A stretch of 64,000 nucleotides of DNA. It comes from Cytophagaceae bacterium. Its GTDB lineage: Bacteria; Bacteroidota; Bacteroidia; Cytophagales; Spirosomataceae. This document shows, piece by piece, positions 34,064-43,468 of the stretch. The notes below the pieces were generated by a model that saw nothing but the letters and a program-made list of their open reading frames with translations, was not told the origin of the DNA and searched no databases. Every line of letters starts with the position of its first letter. Position 1 is the first letter of the stretch. Position numbers and translations under genes: made by a program. Location: positions 1 through 64,000 of the forward strand of contig JAIXWL010000001.1 in the NCBI GenBank assembly GCA_027491315.1. Reading direction: 5' to 3'.

Positions 34064-34294
34064 TTAATTAACGCCTTCTGCAAGGATAAGCACTTTATTA
34101 TTTAATACTTCCACAACTCCTCCCTCAATTTCAAATGATTCTTTGTCGGCCGTTAGTAAGCCTTTTTTCAAAGTACTAACTAAAGCTGCGTGATCATTCA
34201 AAATTTGAAAGGAACCATTAACTCCAGGCAAAGTAACCACAGAAGCTTCTGCGGAAAACACTTTACGGTCGGGTGTAATAATTTCTACAAACAT
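34064..34294 (-). CDS. atpC: F1 ATP synthase epsilon subunit, short form
   Basis: Central-stalk subunit of F1F0 ATP synthase. The 76-residue protein consists only of the N-terminal beta-sandwich (VEIITPDRKVFSAEASVVTLPG; GSFQILNDHAALVSTL). The C-terminal helical hairpin that inhibits ATP hydrolysis in E. coli (about 135 residues in total) is absent, as is usual in Bacteroidota. It follows atpD by 9 bases. Other ATP synthase genes are not in this window. Confidence 0.94.
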   Translation of the reverse strand: MFVEIITPDRKVFSAEASVVTLPGVNGSFQILNDHAALVSTLKKGLLTADKESFEIEGGVVEVLNNKVLILAEGVN

Positions 34295-34303
34295 ATCTAT
34301 TTT

Positions 34304-35842
<1,539 letters not shown>

Positions 35843-35892
35843 TTAAAAACTAAGAATTGTTATTGAATCGAATGCTATAAACATTCGGATTG

Positions 35893-35924
35893 CAAAATTA
35901 GTCGGTAAATTCCAATTAGCAAAA
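35893..35924 (-). promoter_or_regulatory. Promoter of atpDC
   Basis: Minus-strand TTTTG (35924-35920), a 19-base spacer and TAATTTTG (35900-35893) match the Bacteroidota consensus. A hairpin CGAATG / CATTCG at 35869-35887 lies at the start of the 70-base leader. Confidence 0.8.
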
Positions 35925-36037
35925 CCGAAGTTTGTATTTTTTTGCTATTTTTTGTCGATATCTGCCCTTTTCTTTGAATGAATTAAAGTTTATGCAGAAA
36001 TTTACGTTATGTAGCCACTGTCTATTTTTTCCAATTC

Positions 36038-38245
36038 ATGAAACAACGAACTGATCATATACCTACTATTTGGTTTATCTTTTCCACCCTACTTAGCACC
36101 ATTAGCCTAGGAATATACATTTGGGGCGGAATGGAGGCCTTGGACTGGGAGGAAGTCAGTGAATTAATCCCTCAAACAGTTTCGTTATTCCCAGAATCAC
36201 GAGAACCCATATCCTCTACGATTTTTTTGGTTCGCCAACATTATTATGTTCAAACCATAGCCCCTAATTTTTGGCCAATGGTCATAGGGGGCCTCATGGC
36301 TATGCTGGGTTTGGCCTGGCTGGGACAATTCATTCAAGTCTGGTCAAAAGTTTCATGGCGACAAATCCTATTGGGGCTATTTCTGTGGGTGGGTATCTTG
36401 TTTTGGAGAAATTCGAATTTGGAAATTGGGGCATGGCTTAGCTTTTTTCATAGCCCTTGGATCTGCCTAGCATTCGTGTCCATGGTATTGCTTACCGTAT
36501 TATCTAGTTCAGCAATCCCATCATTTCTTCAAGAAATTTCTCATAGTCCCGATAAAAAATCTAGCCAAAAGAAATTTACTGGATTTATGTTGTTCTATGG
36601 CATTAACCTCATTTTGAGCATGGGGAATTTATGGGGCATGTGGACTTCCACCTTGTATGTCCCAGCCTTCATCATCTTTGAAATCAGTATGGCGCTGGGC
36701 ATGTTTCGAATCCTTCGATATGAATCACCCTTAAATCAGAAATTATTTGGCGCGCTATTTTTACTAAGTCATTCGGTTTTAATTCCAATTTTATGGAATA
36801 ACAATGAAGTCGGGATTCGGGCCATAGAGAGTTGGACCCTGATGACCCATCTTTCCATGGCAATACTTTACCCTGTTTTTTTATGGACTAATTTCAAAGA
36901 GCCCATTCAAAATAATTTGCCCATTTATAAGGTGGTACACAAGGCCCATTTTATCCCGATTTATTTAATTCAAATCGGGGTGTTTATCCTTTGCGTATCC
37001 TGGGTATTTGCCCGTCAAGGCACAGCCTGGCATCAGGTAGTTGCTGCTTATTATAATGAGCAAGGTGATGTGGAACATTTTGTTGGCGATCGTTTTTTGG
37101 AAGAATTGGCCTACAAAAATTCTATGATACATAGTAAGCTCAATCAAAAAAGCAATTTGAGTTTGGCACGTATTTCTCAAGCCGCTGGTGATACGGAAAA
37201 ACAAGCCTATTATTTGCAGACCAGTCAAATAAGACATCCCAGAGAGAAAAGTTTTGTTGCCTTGGCCAATATTTATGGCAATGAAAATCAATGGTTTGAA
37301 TCCCTATTTACGCTCAAAAAAGCATACCAACTTTTTCCCCAGAGCTCTCAAATCGCAACCCAACTCAGTCGGGTTTATGAGCAAATCAAACAAATTGATT
37401 CCGCAGCATATTACTTGGTTTTATCCAAAGAATTAGCCCCAAAAAACAGCTTAACTTGGACCAACCTGATGTATTTTGATGTACGCCATGGAAGCAAATT
37501 AGCTAGCAAGGAAGATTTGGAAAGTTGGTCTTTAAGTCGTGATCATGCAGTCCAGAGCAATTTACTTGCACGTTTTTGGAATAATAAAAAAGAACTACCT
37601 GCAAATTTTGCTCAGGATACAAAGGAAGCCCAATTGGATGTTCGAGATTTTGCCTTACTATTCAATGCTAGCCTATTTTTTCAAGGCAGATCTTTGGTTT
37701 ACCCCATTCAGAATTATTTCAAAGACCCCCAGTGGCTACAAAAATTTCCTGAAATAGCCTTCATGGATGCTTGGCAAGACTATTACCATCAACACCCATT
37801 GAGAGCCCTAAACAAATTGGATTTACTCATGCAGAAAGAAAATGATATCAAGGCGCAAGAATATCGATTTATTCTTTCTCATTGGAAAAAACAACTTTTA
37901 GAAGTAAAAGCTAAAGTCAAATTAAATAATGTATCACAAGCCCTTGCTGCTATTCAATCTTATCCATTTAGTTTAGGGATTTTGCAACAAGCCTTGCCCT
38001 TGCTTCACCAATCCAATAAGCATCAAGAGGCATATCAGGCAACTTTGGCGGCCGTCCAGTGGAATGAAGATCGAGCTGAGTTCTATCCACTTTATATCTT
38101 GGAGGCATTCCAACAAGGAGAAATAAGCTATGCAGAAGAGGCTATGAATCAATTGAAAAAATTAGATCCTATTTTATACCAAAGCCATACAACTGCTTTT
38201 GTACAAGCGAAAGAAAAGGCCCTAAATAGACAGAAATTCAACTAG
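36038..38245 (+). CDS. Large membrane protein with C-terminal TPR-like repeats
   Basis: A 735-residue protein without a recognised family. The N-terminal half has about eight transmembrane helices (between residues 10 and 325, for example PMVIGGLMAMLGLAWLG and ILLGLFLWVGILFW). From about residue 370 the sequence becomes helical repeats of TPR type (SLARISQAAGDTEKQAYYLQ; FVALANIYGNENQWFESLFT; SQIATQLSRVYEQIKQIDSA) to the end. The layout, membrane domain plus helical repeats, resembles O-antigen ligase/TPR or cytoplasmic scaffold proteins, but ligase signature loops are not evident. It is monocistronic and divergent from atpD. Confidence 0.75.
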   Translation: MKQRTDHIPTIWFIFSTLLSTISLGIYIWGGMEALDWEEVSELIPQTVSLFPESREPISSTIFLVRQHYYVQTIAPNFWPMVIGGLMAMLGLAWLGQFIQVWSKVSWRQILLGLFLWVGILFWRNSNLEIGAWLSFFHSPWICLAFVSMVLLTVLSSSAIPSFLQEISHSPDKKSSQKKFTGFMLFYGINLILSMGNLWGMWTSTLYVPAFIIFEISMALGMFRILRYESPLNQKLFGALFLLSHSVLIPILWNNNEVGIRAIESWTLMTHLSMAILYPVFLWTNFKEPIQNNLPIYKVVHKAHFIPIYLIQIGVFILCVSWVFARQGTAWHQVVAAYYNEQGDVEHFVGDRFLEELAYKNSMIHSKLNQKSNLSLARISQAAGDTEKQAYYLQTSQIRHPREKSFVALANIYGNENQWFESLFTLKKAYQLFPQSSQIATQLSRVYEQIKQIDSAAYYLVLSKELAPKNSLTWTNLMYFDVRHGSKLASKEDLESWSLSRDHAVQSNLLARFWNNKKELPANFAQDTKEAQLDVRDFALLFNASLFFQGRSLVYPIQNYFKDPQWLQKFPEIAFMDAWQDYYHQHPLRALNKLDLLMQKENDIKAQEYRFILSHWKKQLLEVKAKVKLNNVSQALAAIQSYPFSLGILQQALPLLHQSNKHQEAYQATLAAVQWNEDRAEFYPLYILEAFQQGEISYAEEAMNQLKKLDPILYQSHTTAFVQAKEKALNRQKFN

Positions 38246-38354
38246 AGATTAGTGTTGAGGGATTAGTGATTAGCTAGTAAAGCCATTTTTCAATCAAGTC
38301 ATAACATGGCAAGTCATTTAACAAAATACCTGACAACTAATCGCTTACCAGTTC

Positions 38355-38385
38355 TTGGCTAGTTTAGAAAATTGACTTACCTTTG
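38355..38385 (+). promoter_or_regulatory. Promoter of rpsJ
   Basis: TTG (38355-38357), a 20-base spacer and TACCTTTG (38378-38385) fit the consensus. The -7 box overlaps an upstream in-frame ATG at 38383, so translation must start at the ATG at 38455. Confidence 0.75.
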
Positions 38386-38454
38386 CATCTAACTAGTATG
38401 GGAAACGGAGTAAATGGTTCTTTCGCTTCCTATTCACTTAATGAACCAAACAAT

Positions 38455-38760
38455 ATGAATCAAAAAATTCGCATCAAGTTGAAATCTTTCGACCATTCAT
38501 TGGTTGACAAGTCAGCTGAAAAAATCGTTAAGGCGGTTAAAGCCACAGGAGCAGTTGTTTCTGGCCCTATCCCACTTCCTACTAAGATTGAGAAATTCAC
38601 TGTTTTGCGTTCACCACACGTGAACAAAAAAGCGCGTGAGCAATTCCAATTATGCACTTACAAGCGCTTAATTGACATTTTCTCTTCTTCAGCTAAGACT
38701 GTGGACGCGTTGATGAAATTGGAATTACCATCAGGAGTTGATGTTGAAATCAAAGTTTAA
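38455..38760 (+). CDS. rpsJ: 30S ribosomal protein S10
   Basis: Ribosomal protein of the 30S head, also a transcription antitermination factor (NusE) in other bacteria. The 101-residue sequence begins [20 protein letters not shown] and contains [29 protein letters not shown] (quoted in part: [20 protein letters not shown]). The gene normally heads the large S10 operon after fusA; here it is alone, with its own promoter and terminator, and the next gene is a glycosyltransferase on the other strand. Confidence 0.97.
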   Translation: MNQKIRIKLKSFDHSLVDKSAEKIVKAVKATGAVVSGPIPLPTKIEKFTVLRSPHVNKKAREQFQLCTYKRLIDIFSSSAKTVDALMKLELPSGVDVEIKV

Positions 38761-38775
38761 TGATTTCAGATTCCG

Positions 38776-38813
38776 AAAAAAAGGTCTTTATAGCAATATG
38801 AAGACCTTTTTTT
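38776..38813 (+). terminator. Terminator of rpsJ
   Basis: The 13-base arms AAAAAAAGGTCTT and AAGACCTTTTTTT with a 12-base loop start 15 bases after the rpsJ stop. Confidence 0.88.
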
Positions 38814-38871
38814 ATGGTCAAAATAGACTAAAAGTTCACTGAATTTTCAAAAGCAATACGCTTATGAAAGC

Positions 38872-39648
38872 CTATACTGGCCTTCTTGCTTTTTTCTCAG
38901 AATTAAATAATTGAAATATCTTACGAACGGGCTTAAGGAACAAAGTAAAAAAGTAAGGTTGAAGTCCATTATCTTTCCATGCCTGACGATCTTCTAGATT
39001 AGCCACCAAACGATGTTTCCAAGAAGCCGTACTCGTGCCTCCATTTCGCATGGTCATCAAGGTTTTTGGCAAGTAAGCTGCCGTTTTTTTTGCTTTATAT
39101 AAGGCTCTCAGCATCCAATCATAATCCCCAGCGCATGTAAAATCGGTTCTAAATGACCCAATTTCATCATACACTGATTTTTTAGCATAAAAGGATAAAT
39201 GAGGAGGCATCCAGCCCCACAACCAATTATTGCGTTGGTATTCACCGGCTGACCAAAAACGAACCAACGCTCCGCTGATTGGATCTACGAATTGAATATC
39301 TCCATAAACCGTATCGGTTCCTTTTTCTTCAAAACAATTGACCACAGAAGAAATAACATCCTTGCTTGGATAAAAATCATCTGCACCAATCATACCTACA
39401 ATATCACCTGTTATTCGTGCTATTCCTTTATTCATGGCATCATAAATCCCATGATCTTTTTCCGAGATATAGTGAATCCTTCCTTCGTATTCCTTGAGAA
39501 TAGACAGGCTTTCATCTTTTGAACCTCCATCAATCACCCAATATTCTACATTAGGATAATCCTGTGCCAAGACACTCTCGATGGTTTGTCGGAGAGTAGC
39601 AGCAGATTGATAACAAACAGTAATGATGGAAACCTTGGGTAAATGCAT
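38872..39648 (-). CDS. Family 2 glycosyltransferase
   Basis: A 258-residue inverting GT-A glycosyltransferase. It shows VSIITVCYQSAATLRQTIESVLAQDYPN at the N-terminus (quoted in part: VSIITVCYQSAATL), YWVIDGGSKDES, GIYDAMNKGI, and the metal-binding motif GADDFY, followed by CAGDYDWMLRAL near residue 180. It resembles colanic-acid or WcaA/WcaE-like transferases; the sugar cannot be assigned. ATG 39648 is chosen over GTG 39657 because a TATCTTTG -7 box ends at 39657. It is alone, not in a polysaccharide cluster. Confidence 0.9.
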   Translation of the reverse strand: MHLPKVSIITVCYQSAATLRQTIESVLAQDYPNVEYWVIDGGSKDESLSILKEYEGRIHYISEKDHGIYDAMNKGIARITGDIVGMIGADDFYPSKDVISSVVNCFEEKGTDTVYGDIQFVDPISGALVRFWSAGEYQRNNWLWGWMPPHLSFYAKKSVYDEIGSFRTDFTCAGDYDWMLRALYKAKKTAAYLPKTLMTMRNGGTSTASWKHRLVANLEDRQAWKDNGLQPYFFTLFLKPVRKIFQLFNSEKKARRPV

Positions 39649-39656
39649 AGATTTCA

Positions 39657-39664
39657 CAAAGATA
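39657..39664 (-). promoter_or_regulatory. -7 box just before the glycosyltransferase gene
   Basis: TATCTTTG on the minus strand fits TAnnTTTG and ends 8 bases before the ATG at 39648, predicting a leader of only a few bases. The -33 region is not convincing. Confidence 0.45.
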
Positions 39665-39798
39665 TAGATTGTCGGATGAAATTGGGAATAATTACGAGCA
39701 TGTGGTCCTTGGGGGTAGGATTACTAAAACCAAATGAAAAATTAATTGGGCTTAAATCCCCCGCTCAAAAACTCTTTCTATTTTTTTATACTTAGGGC

Positions 39799-39828
39799 TT
39801 TGTTAAAAATATTTTTTTTGTACCTTTG
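39799..39828 (+). promoter_or_regulatory. Promoter of rpmH-rnpA operon
   Basis: TTTG (39799-39802), an 18-base spacer and TACCTTTG (39821-39828) fit the consensus, giving a leader of about 38 bases before rpmH. Confidence 0.78.
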
Positions 39829-39872
39829 CAAACCCAATTCGAATCAGTTTCGAATATTTAAATGTTAAAGAA

Positions 39873-40028
39873 ATGAAAAGAACTTTTCAACCTTCGGTTA
39901 AAAAAAGAAAAAATAAGCACGGATTCCGTGAGCGTATGTCTACAGCTAATGGTCGTCGTGTGTTAACAGCACGTCGCGCTAAAGGTCGTCACAAACTTTC
40001 AGTTTCTGACGAGAAGAGAGGAAAATAA
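39873..40028 (+). CDS. rpmH: 50S ribosomal protein L34
   Basis: Small basic large-subunit protein. The 51-residue product starts [20 protein letters not shown] and continues [20 protein letters not shown], as in all L34 proteins, with a short acidic-basic tail SVSDEKRGK. It heads the operon rpmH-rnpA-S41 protease-tsaB-DUF2480. The dnaA/origin region that adjoins rpmH in many bacteria is not present here. Confidence 0.97.
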   Translation: MKRTFQPSVKKRKNKHGFRERMSTANGRRVLTARRAKGRHKLSVSDEKRGK

Positions 40029-40088
40029 GCCTTAGATCTTAGGAAAGAAGATTTCGGGTTAACTTAGTTGTACAACAAGTTTTATGCC

Positions 40089-40493
40089 GTGAAGTTTACT
40101 TTTCAAAAATCTGAGCGACTTACGCAAGTCAAAATCATAGATTCACTATTCCAAAAGGATAGTCAAATCGTAGCACAACGGTTTGTCTATCCTTTTCGAG
40201 TTTTATATCAATTCGGCCCTCAGCCACTGGAATTTCCTCAAATTCTCATTTCGGTACCCAAACGGAAATTCAAAAAAGCGGTAGATAGAAATCTCATCAA
40301 GAGAAGAATACGGGAAGCATATCGCCTAAATAAAGGATTTCATATAGGAGAAGGCAAAGAGAAATTACCAGATTTTCTGGCTTTTGTTTATATTGCTTCT
40401 ACAATTGAGTCTTTTGAAAAGATCAATAAAAAAATGCAACAAGTCTTGCAAGAATTTAGCAATACCAAAAAAGATGCCACAGAAATCGCCTAA
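40089..40493 (+). CDS. rnpA: Ribonuclease P protein component
   Basis: Protein subunit of RNase P, which trims tRNA 5' leaders. The 134-residue protein has the N-terminal FTFQKSERL and the RNR motif in KKAVDRNLIKRRIREAYRLNK (quoted in part: RNLIKRRIREAYRLNK). No ATG is available; GTG at 40089 gives the family N-terminus (MKFTFQKSERL), while a TTG at 40068 would add 7 residues. It lies 60 bases after rpmH and overlaps the S41 protease gene by 20 bases. Confidence 0.93.
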   Translation: MKFTFQKSERLTQVKIIDSLFQKDSQIVAQRFVYPFRVLYQFGPQPLEFPQILISVPKRKFKKAVDRNLIKRRIREAYRLNKGFHIGEGKEKLPDFLAFVYIASTIESFEKINKKMQQVLQEFSNTKKDATEIA

Positions 40494-42144
40494 GACCATC
40501 AAAAAATGGCTCATCGCCTCTCTTTCAGGAATCAGTATACTTGGCGTTTTAGCATTAAATTCCCCGGGAGATCGATTCTTTGAGATTGCTAAAAATCTAG
40601 ATATATATGCTTCTGTATTCAAGGAGTTAAATAAGTTTTATGTCGATGAAGTTAATCCCAATCAAGCCGTTAAAACTTCCATTGATGCCTTATTGAAAAG
40701 TTTTGACCCATATACCGTTTTTTATCCGGAAGATGAGCTAGAAGATTTCTTAACCATGACCACTGGTAAATATCAGGGAATTGGAATTGTTTTGGCTGAA
40801 ATCAATGATACTTACCGCATTTCATTCATTGAAGAAAACAGCCCTGCCTTAAAAGCAGGTTTGGGAATAGGCGACCAAATTATTTCTGTGAATGGTATAG
40901 CCCTATCTGATAAACCGGAAGCAGACCCATCTAAGTTATTACGTGGACAAGCCGGAACTAAAATAGTGGTTAAGGTTATAAAAAATGGGCAAAGCATTCC
41001 GCAAGAAATTAATATTAATCGGGAAACTGTTCAAATTAAAAATGTAGTCTATTCGGGAATCATTCAACCTGGAGTAGGTTATATTTTATTAGAGGATTTT
41101 AATGCCTCTGCAGCCAAAGAATTAAAAAATGCCTTGCAAAGTTTGAAACAAGCGGGTATGAAGAAATTAATTTTAGACTTAAGGGAAAATCCTGGAGGGC
41201 TTTTGACCCAAGCAGTGGACATTTGCAATCTTTTTCTTCCAAAAGACTCAGAGGTTGTTTCCACACGAGGGAAAGTTGAAGAGTGGAACAAAACTTATAA
41301 TGCCCTAAATCCTAGCACTGAACCAGATTTACCCTTAATTATTCTAATTAATAATCATTCTGCTTCTGCTTCGGAAATTGTGGCTGGCGTGATGCAGGAT
41401 TACGACCGAGCTGTATTAATTGGTCAAAAAAGTTTTGGGAAAGGGCTTGTTCAAGTAACCCGCGATTTGCCTTTCCGTACCAAAATGAAAATAACAACGG
41501 CAAAATATTACATTCCAAGCGGTCGCTGTATTCAAGCCATTGATTATCAACATCGAAATCCAGATGGTAGTGCGGTTGCACTCAAAGATTCCAATAGTAA
41601 AACTTTTTATACCAAAAATCGCCGTAAAGTGGTTGATGGTGGAGGGATTACGCCTGATATTACGGTAGAAAGGATCAGTACATCACCCTTCACCAATGCG
41701 CTACAAAAGCAACATATGATTTTCTTGTATGCATGTTTTTTTCGTAGTACTCACCCGAGTATTCCGCCTGCCAAGGATTTCAGCTTGAATTCCACAGATT
41801 ATCAAGCCTTTTGTGCTTGGTTAAAAAAACAAAATTTCAAATTTGAAAGCCAGATTGAAAAGCAGTTTCATGTCATAAGTGAATTAGCTAAAAAGGACAA
41901 ATCCTATGCGAGCATGGAACCAGCTCTACAAAACTTCAGAAGGGAATGGGCCTCTAATATAGATCGGGAATTGACAGCCTATCAATCAGATATTAGCACC
42001 CTTTTGGAACAAGAAATTGTCCAGCATTATTACCTTCAAAAAGGGATAAATGAGTGGTCATTTTCTAAAGACCCTTCCATTCGGGAAGCTTTAAAATTAT
42101 TTGAACAGAGTAATCGTTTTCAATCGATTTTGGCCGGAAAATAA
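40474..42144 (+). CDS. S41-family carboxy-terminal processing protease (CtpA-like)
   Basis: A 556-residue exported serine protease of the Prc/CtpA family. After a short basic start there is an uncleaved signal anchor (residues about 14-30, WLIASLSGISILGVLAL). A PDZ domain follows (YQGIGIVLAE; SPALKAGLGIGDQIISVNG). The catalytic pair is S298 in HSASASEI and K323 in SFGKGLVQ, 25 residues apart as in CtpB. A C-terminal extension of about 170 residues follows. ATG 40474 overlaps the 3' end of rnpA; an upstream in-frame ATG at 40384 lies deep inside rnpA and gives no signal sequence at the right place. tsaB follows 2 bases later. Confidence 0.93.
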   Translation: MPQKSPKTIKKWLIASLSGISILGVLALNSPGDRFFEIAKNLDIYASVFKELNKFYVDEVNPNQAVKTSIDALLKSFDPYTVFYPEDELEDFLTMTTGKYQGIGIVLAEINDTYRISFIEENSPALKAGLGIGDQIISVNGIALSDKPEADPSKLLRGQAGTKIVVKVIKNGQSIPQEININRETVQIKNVVYSGIIQPGVGYILLEDFNASAAKELKNALQSLKQAGMKKLILDLRENPGGLLTQAVDICNLFLPKDSEVVSTRGKVEEWNKTYNALNPSTEPDLPLIILINNHSASASEIVAGVMQDYDRAVLIGQKSFGKGLVQVTRDLPFRTKMKITTAKYYIPSGRCIQAIDYQHRNPDGSAVALKDSNSKTFYTKNRRKVVDGGGITPDITVERISTSPFTNALQKQHMIFLYACFFRSTHPSIPPAKDFSLNSTDYQAFCAWLKKQNFKFESQIEKQFHVISELAKKDKSYASMEPALQNFRREWASNIDRELTAYQSDISTLLEQEIVQHYYLQKGINEWSFSKDPSIREALKLFEQSNRFQSILAGK

Positions 42145-42146
42145 GT

Positions 42147-42842
42147 ATGAACTTGATTCTCAGTATTGAAACCTCCACTCCAACTTGTTCTGTTGCTATT
42201 CATCAAAACGGGGAATTAATTGCTCAAAAATTAATTGTAGAAGAGGGAGGGCATTCTAAGCAATTGACTGTCTTAATCGAATCTTTGCTACAAGAAAATG
42301 GATTCACCCTTTCCCAATTATCTTGTTTAGCCGTTTCTATGGGGCCAGGATCCTATACGGGTTTACGCATCGGTTTAGCTACTGCCAAGGGATTATGTTT
42401 TGGCTTAGATTTACCCTTAATTGCACTACCTACATTAAAAATATTGGCTGAAGGTTTCAGAATGTCTAAAAAGAAACAGCCGCATGTAAGACTTTTGCCC
42501 ATGCTAGATGCCCGCCGAATGGAGGTTTATGCAGCTTGTTATGAATGGGAAAATTTAGAAGAAATTCAAGCCTCCAAAGCTGTCATTCTTGATGAACAGT
42601 CATTTACGGAATTACAAGGTTCTCCTTTGCTTGCTTTTGGTAATGGGGCTGAAAAATGGCGAAATATATCTCAGCACCCCGATATTGAATTTGAAATTGA
42701 TCCAATGTTTCCTGAAGCACAATACATGGGAAAGTTGGCATATCAGGCATTTTTGAACAAAAACTTCCAAGATTTAGTTATTCTTGAACCCGATTATTTG
42801 AAAGAATTCATGGGTACACAGCCTAGAAACAAAGCATTATAA
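42147..42842 (+). CDS. tsaB: tRNA threonylcarbamoyladenosine modification protein TsaB
   Basis: Partner of TsaD in making t6A37 of ANN-decoding tRNAs. The 231-residue protein has the ASKHA-fold start ILSIETSTPTCSVAI, and the diagnostic SMGPGSYTGLRIGLATAKGL at about residues 67-86, which distinguishes TsaB/TsaD from other kinases; it lacks the metal-binding HxxxH of TsaD. Its stop overlaps the DUF2480 start (TAATG), indicating coupled translation. Confidence 0.95.
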   Translation: MNLILSIETSTPTCSVAIHQNGELIAQKLIVEEGGHSKQLTVLIESLLQENGFTLSQLSCLAVSMGPGSYTGLRIGLATAKGLCFGLDLPLIALPTLKILAEGFRMSKKKQPHVRLLPMLDARRMEVYAACYEWENLEEIQASKAVILDEQSFTELQGSPLLAFGNGAEKWRNISQHPDIEFEIDPMFPEAQYMGKLAYQAFLNKNFQDLVILEPDYLKEFMGTQPRNKAL

Positions 42843-43351
42843 TGGAAGAAGAAATTGTTAACCGAGTAAAACAAAGCGGTCTAATTCAATTGGATTTGGA
42901 AGAAATGCGTGTTCCGGGAGAACGAGTATTTCTGGACATTAAGTCGCAGTTATTCATGGAACTCGTATTAAAGGAAAAAGACTTCCGAAGCTTTTTAGCA
43001 GAACATGATTGGGCCTTTTACCAAGACAAACATGTAGCTGTGGGATGCAGTAATGATGCCATTATTCCTACTTGGGCATTCATGTTATTAAGCATTCACT
43101 TGAGTCCATATGCTAAAACGATTGTTTTCGGCACCCTAGAAGATTTAGAAAAAACATTGTTCAAACAATGTATCGATGAATTGCCCACAGAAGATTTAGA
43201 GGGAGCACGTGTCGTTATCAAAGGATGCTCCAAAGAATCCGTTCCAACGGACGCTTACGTGCAGATTTCCCAGAAACTACAACCCATTGTAAAAAGCTTA
43301 TTTTTTGGTGAACCGTGTAGTACAGTTCCTTTATTTAAGAAGAAACAATAA
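42842..43351 (+). CDS. DUF2480 family protein
   Basis: A 169-residue cytoplasmic protein of the DUF2480 family, found mainly in Bacteroidota, with no assigned function. Family-like segments: IVNRVKQSGLIQLDLEEM, VFLDIKSQLFMELVLKEKDF, WAFYQDKHVAVGCSNDAIIP and the ending FFGEPCSTVPLFKKK. Two conserved cysteines (in GCSND and EPCST) could be functional. It is translationally coupled to tsaB, a position that hints at tRNA or translation-related work, but no catalytic motif supports this. Confidence 0.85.
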   Translation: MEEEIVNRVKQSGLIQLDLEEMRVPGERVFLDIKSQLFMELVLKEKDFRSFLAEHDWAFYQDKHVAVGCSNDAIIPTWAFMLLSIHLSPYAKTIVFGTLEDLEKTLFKQCIDELPTEDLEGARVVIKGCSKESVPTDAYVQISQKLQPIVKSLFFGEPCSTVPLFKKKQ

Positions 43352-43428
43352 CAAATTCCTGGAATCTACACCTAAATTTTGATTATCAAGTTGTTGGACA
43401 ATAAGAACAAAATCTCATTCGTTTTGAC

Positions 43429-43461
43429 AACGCTGTCAAGGTTTGGAACCTTGCCAGCGTT
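43429..43461. repeat. Near-perfect palindrome between convergent genes
   Basis: The arms AACGCTGTCAAGGTT and AACCTTGCCAGCGTT are inverted repeats with one mismatch around TGG. The element sits 77 bases after DUF2480 and 7 bases before the DUF4175 stop codon. Without a T run it is not a classic terminator. From memory, CAAGGTT/AACCTTG palindromes are dispersed repeats in this phylum, so it may be REP-like. Confidence 0.75.
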
Positions 43462-43468
43462 AGGCAAC

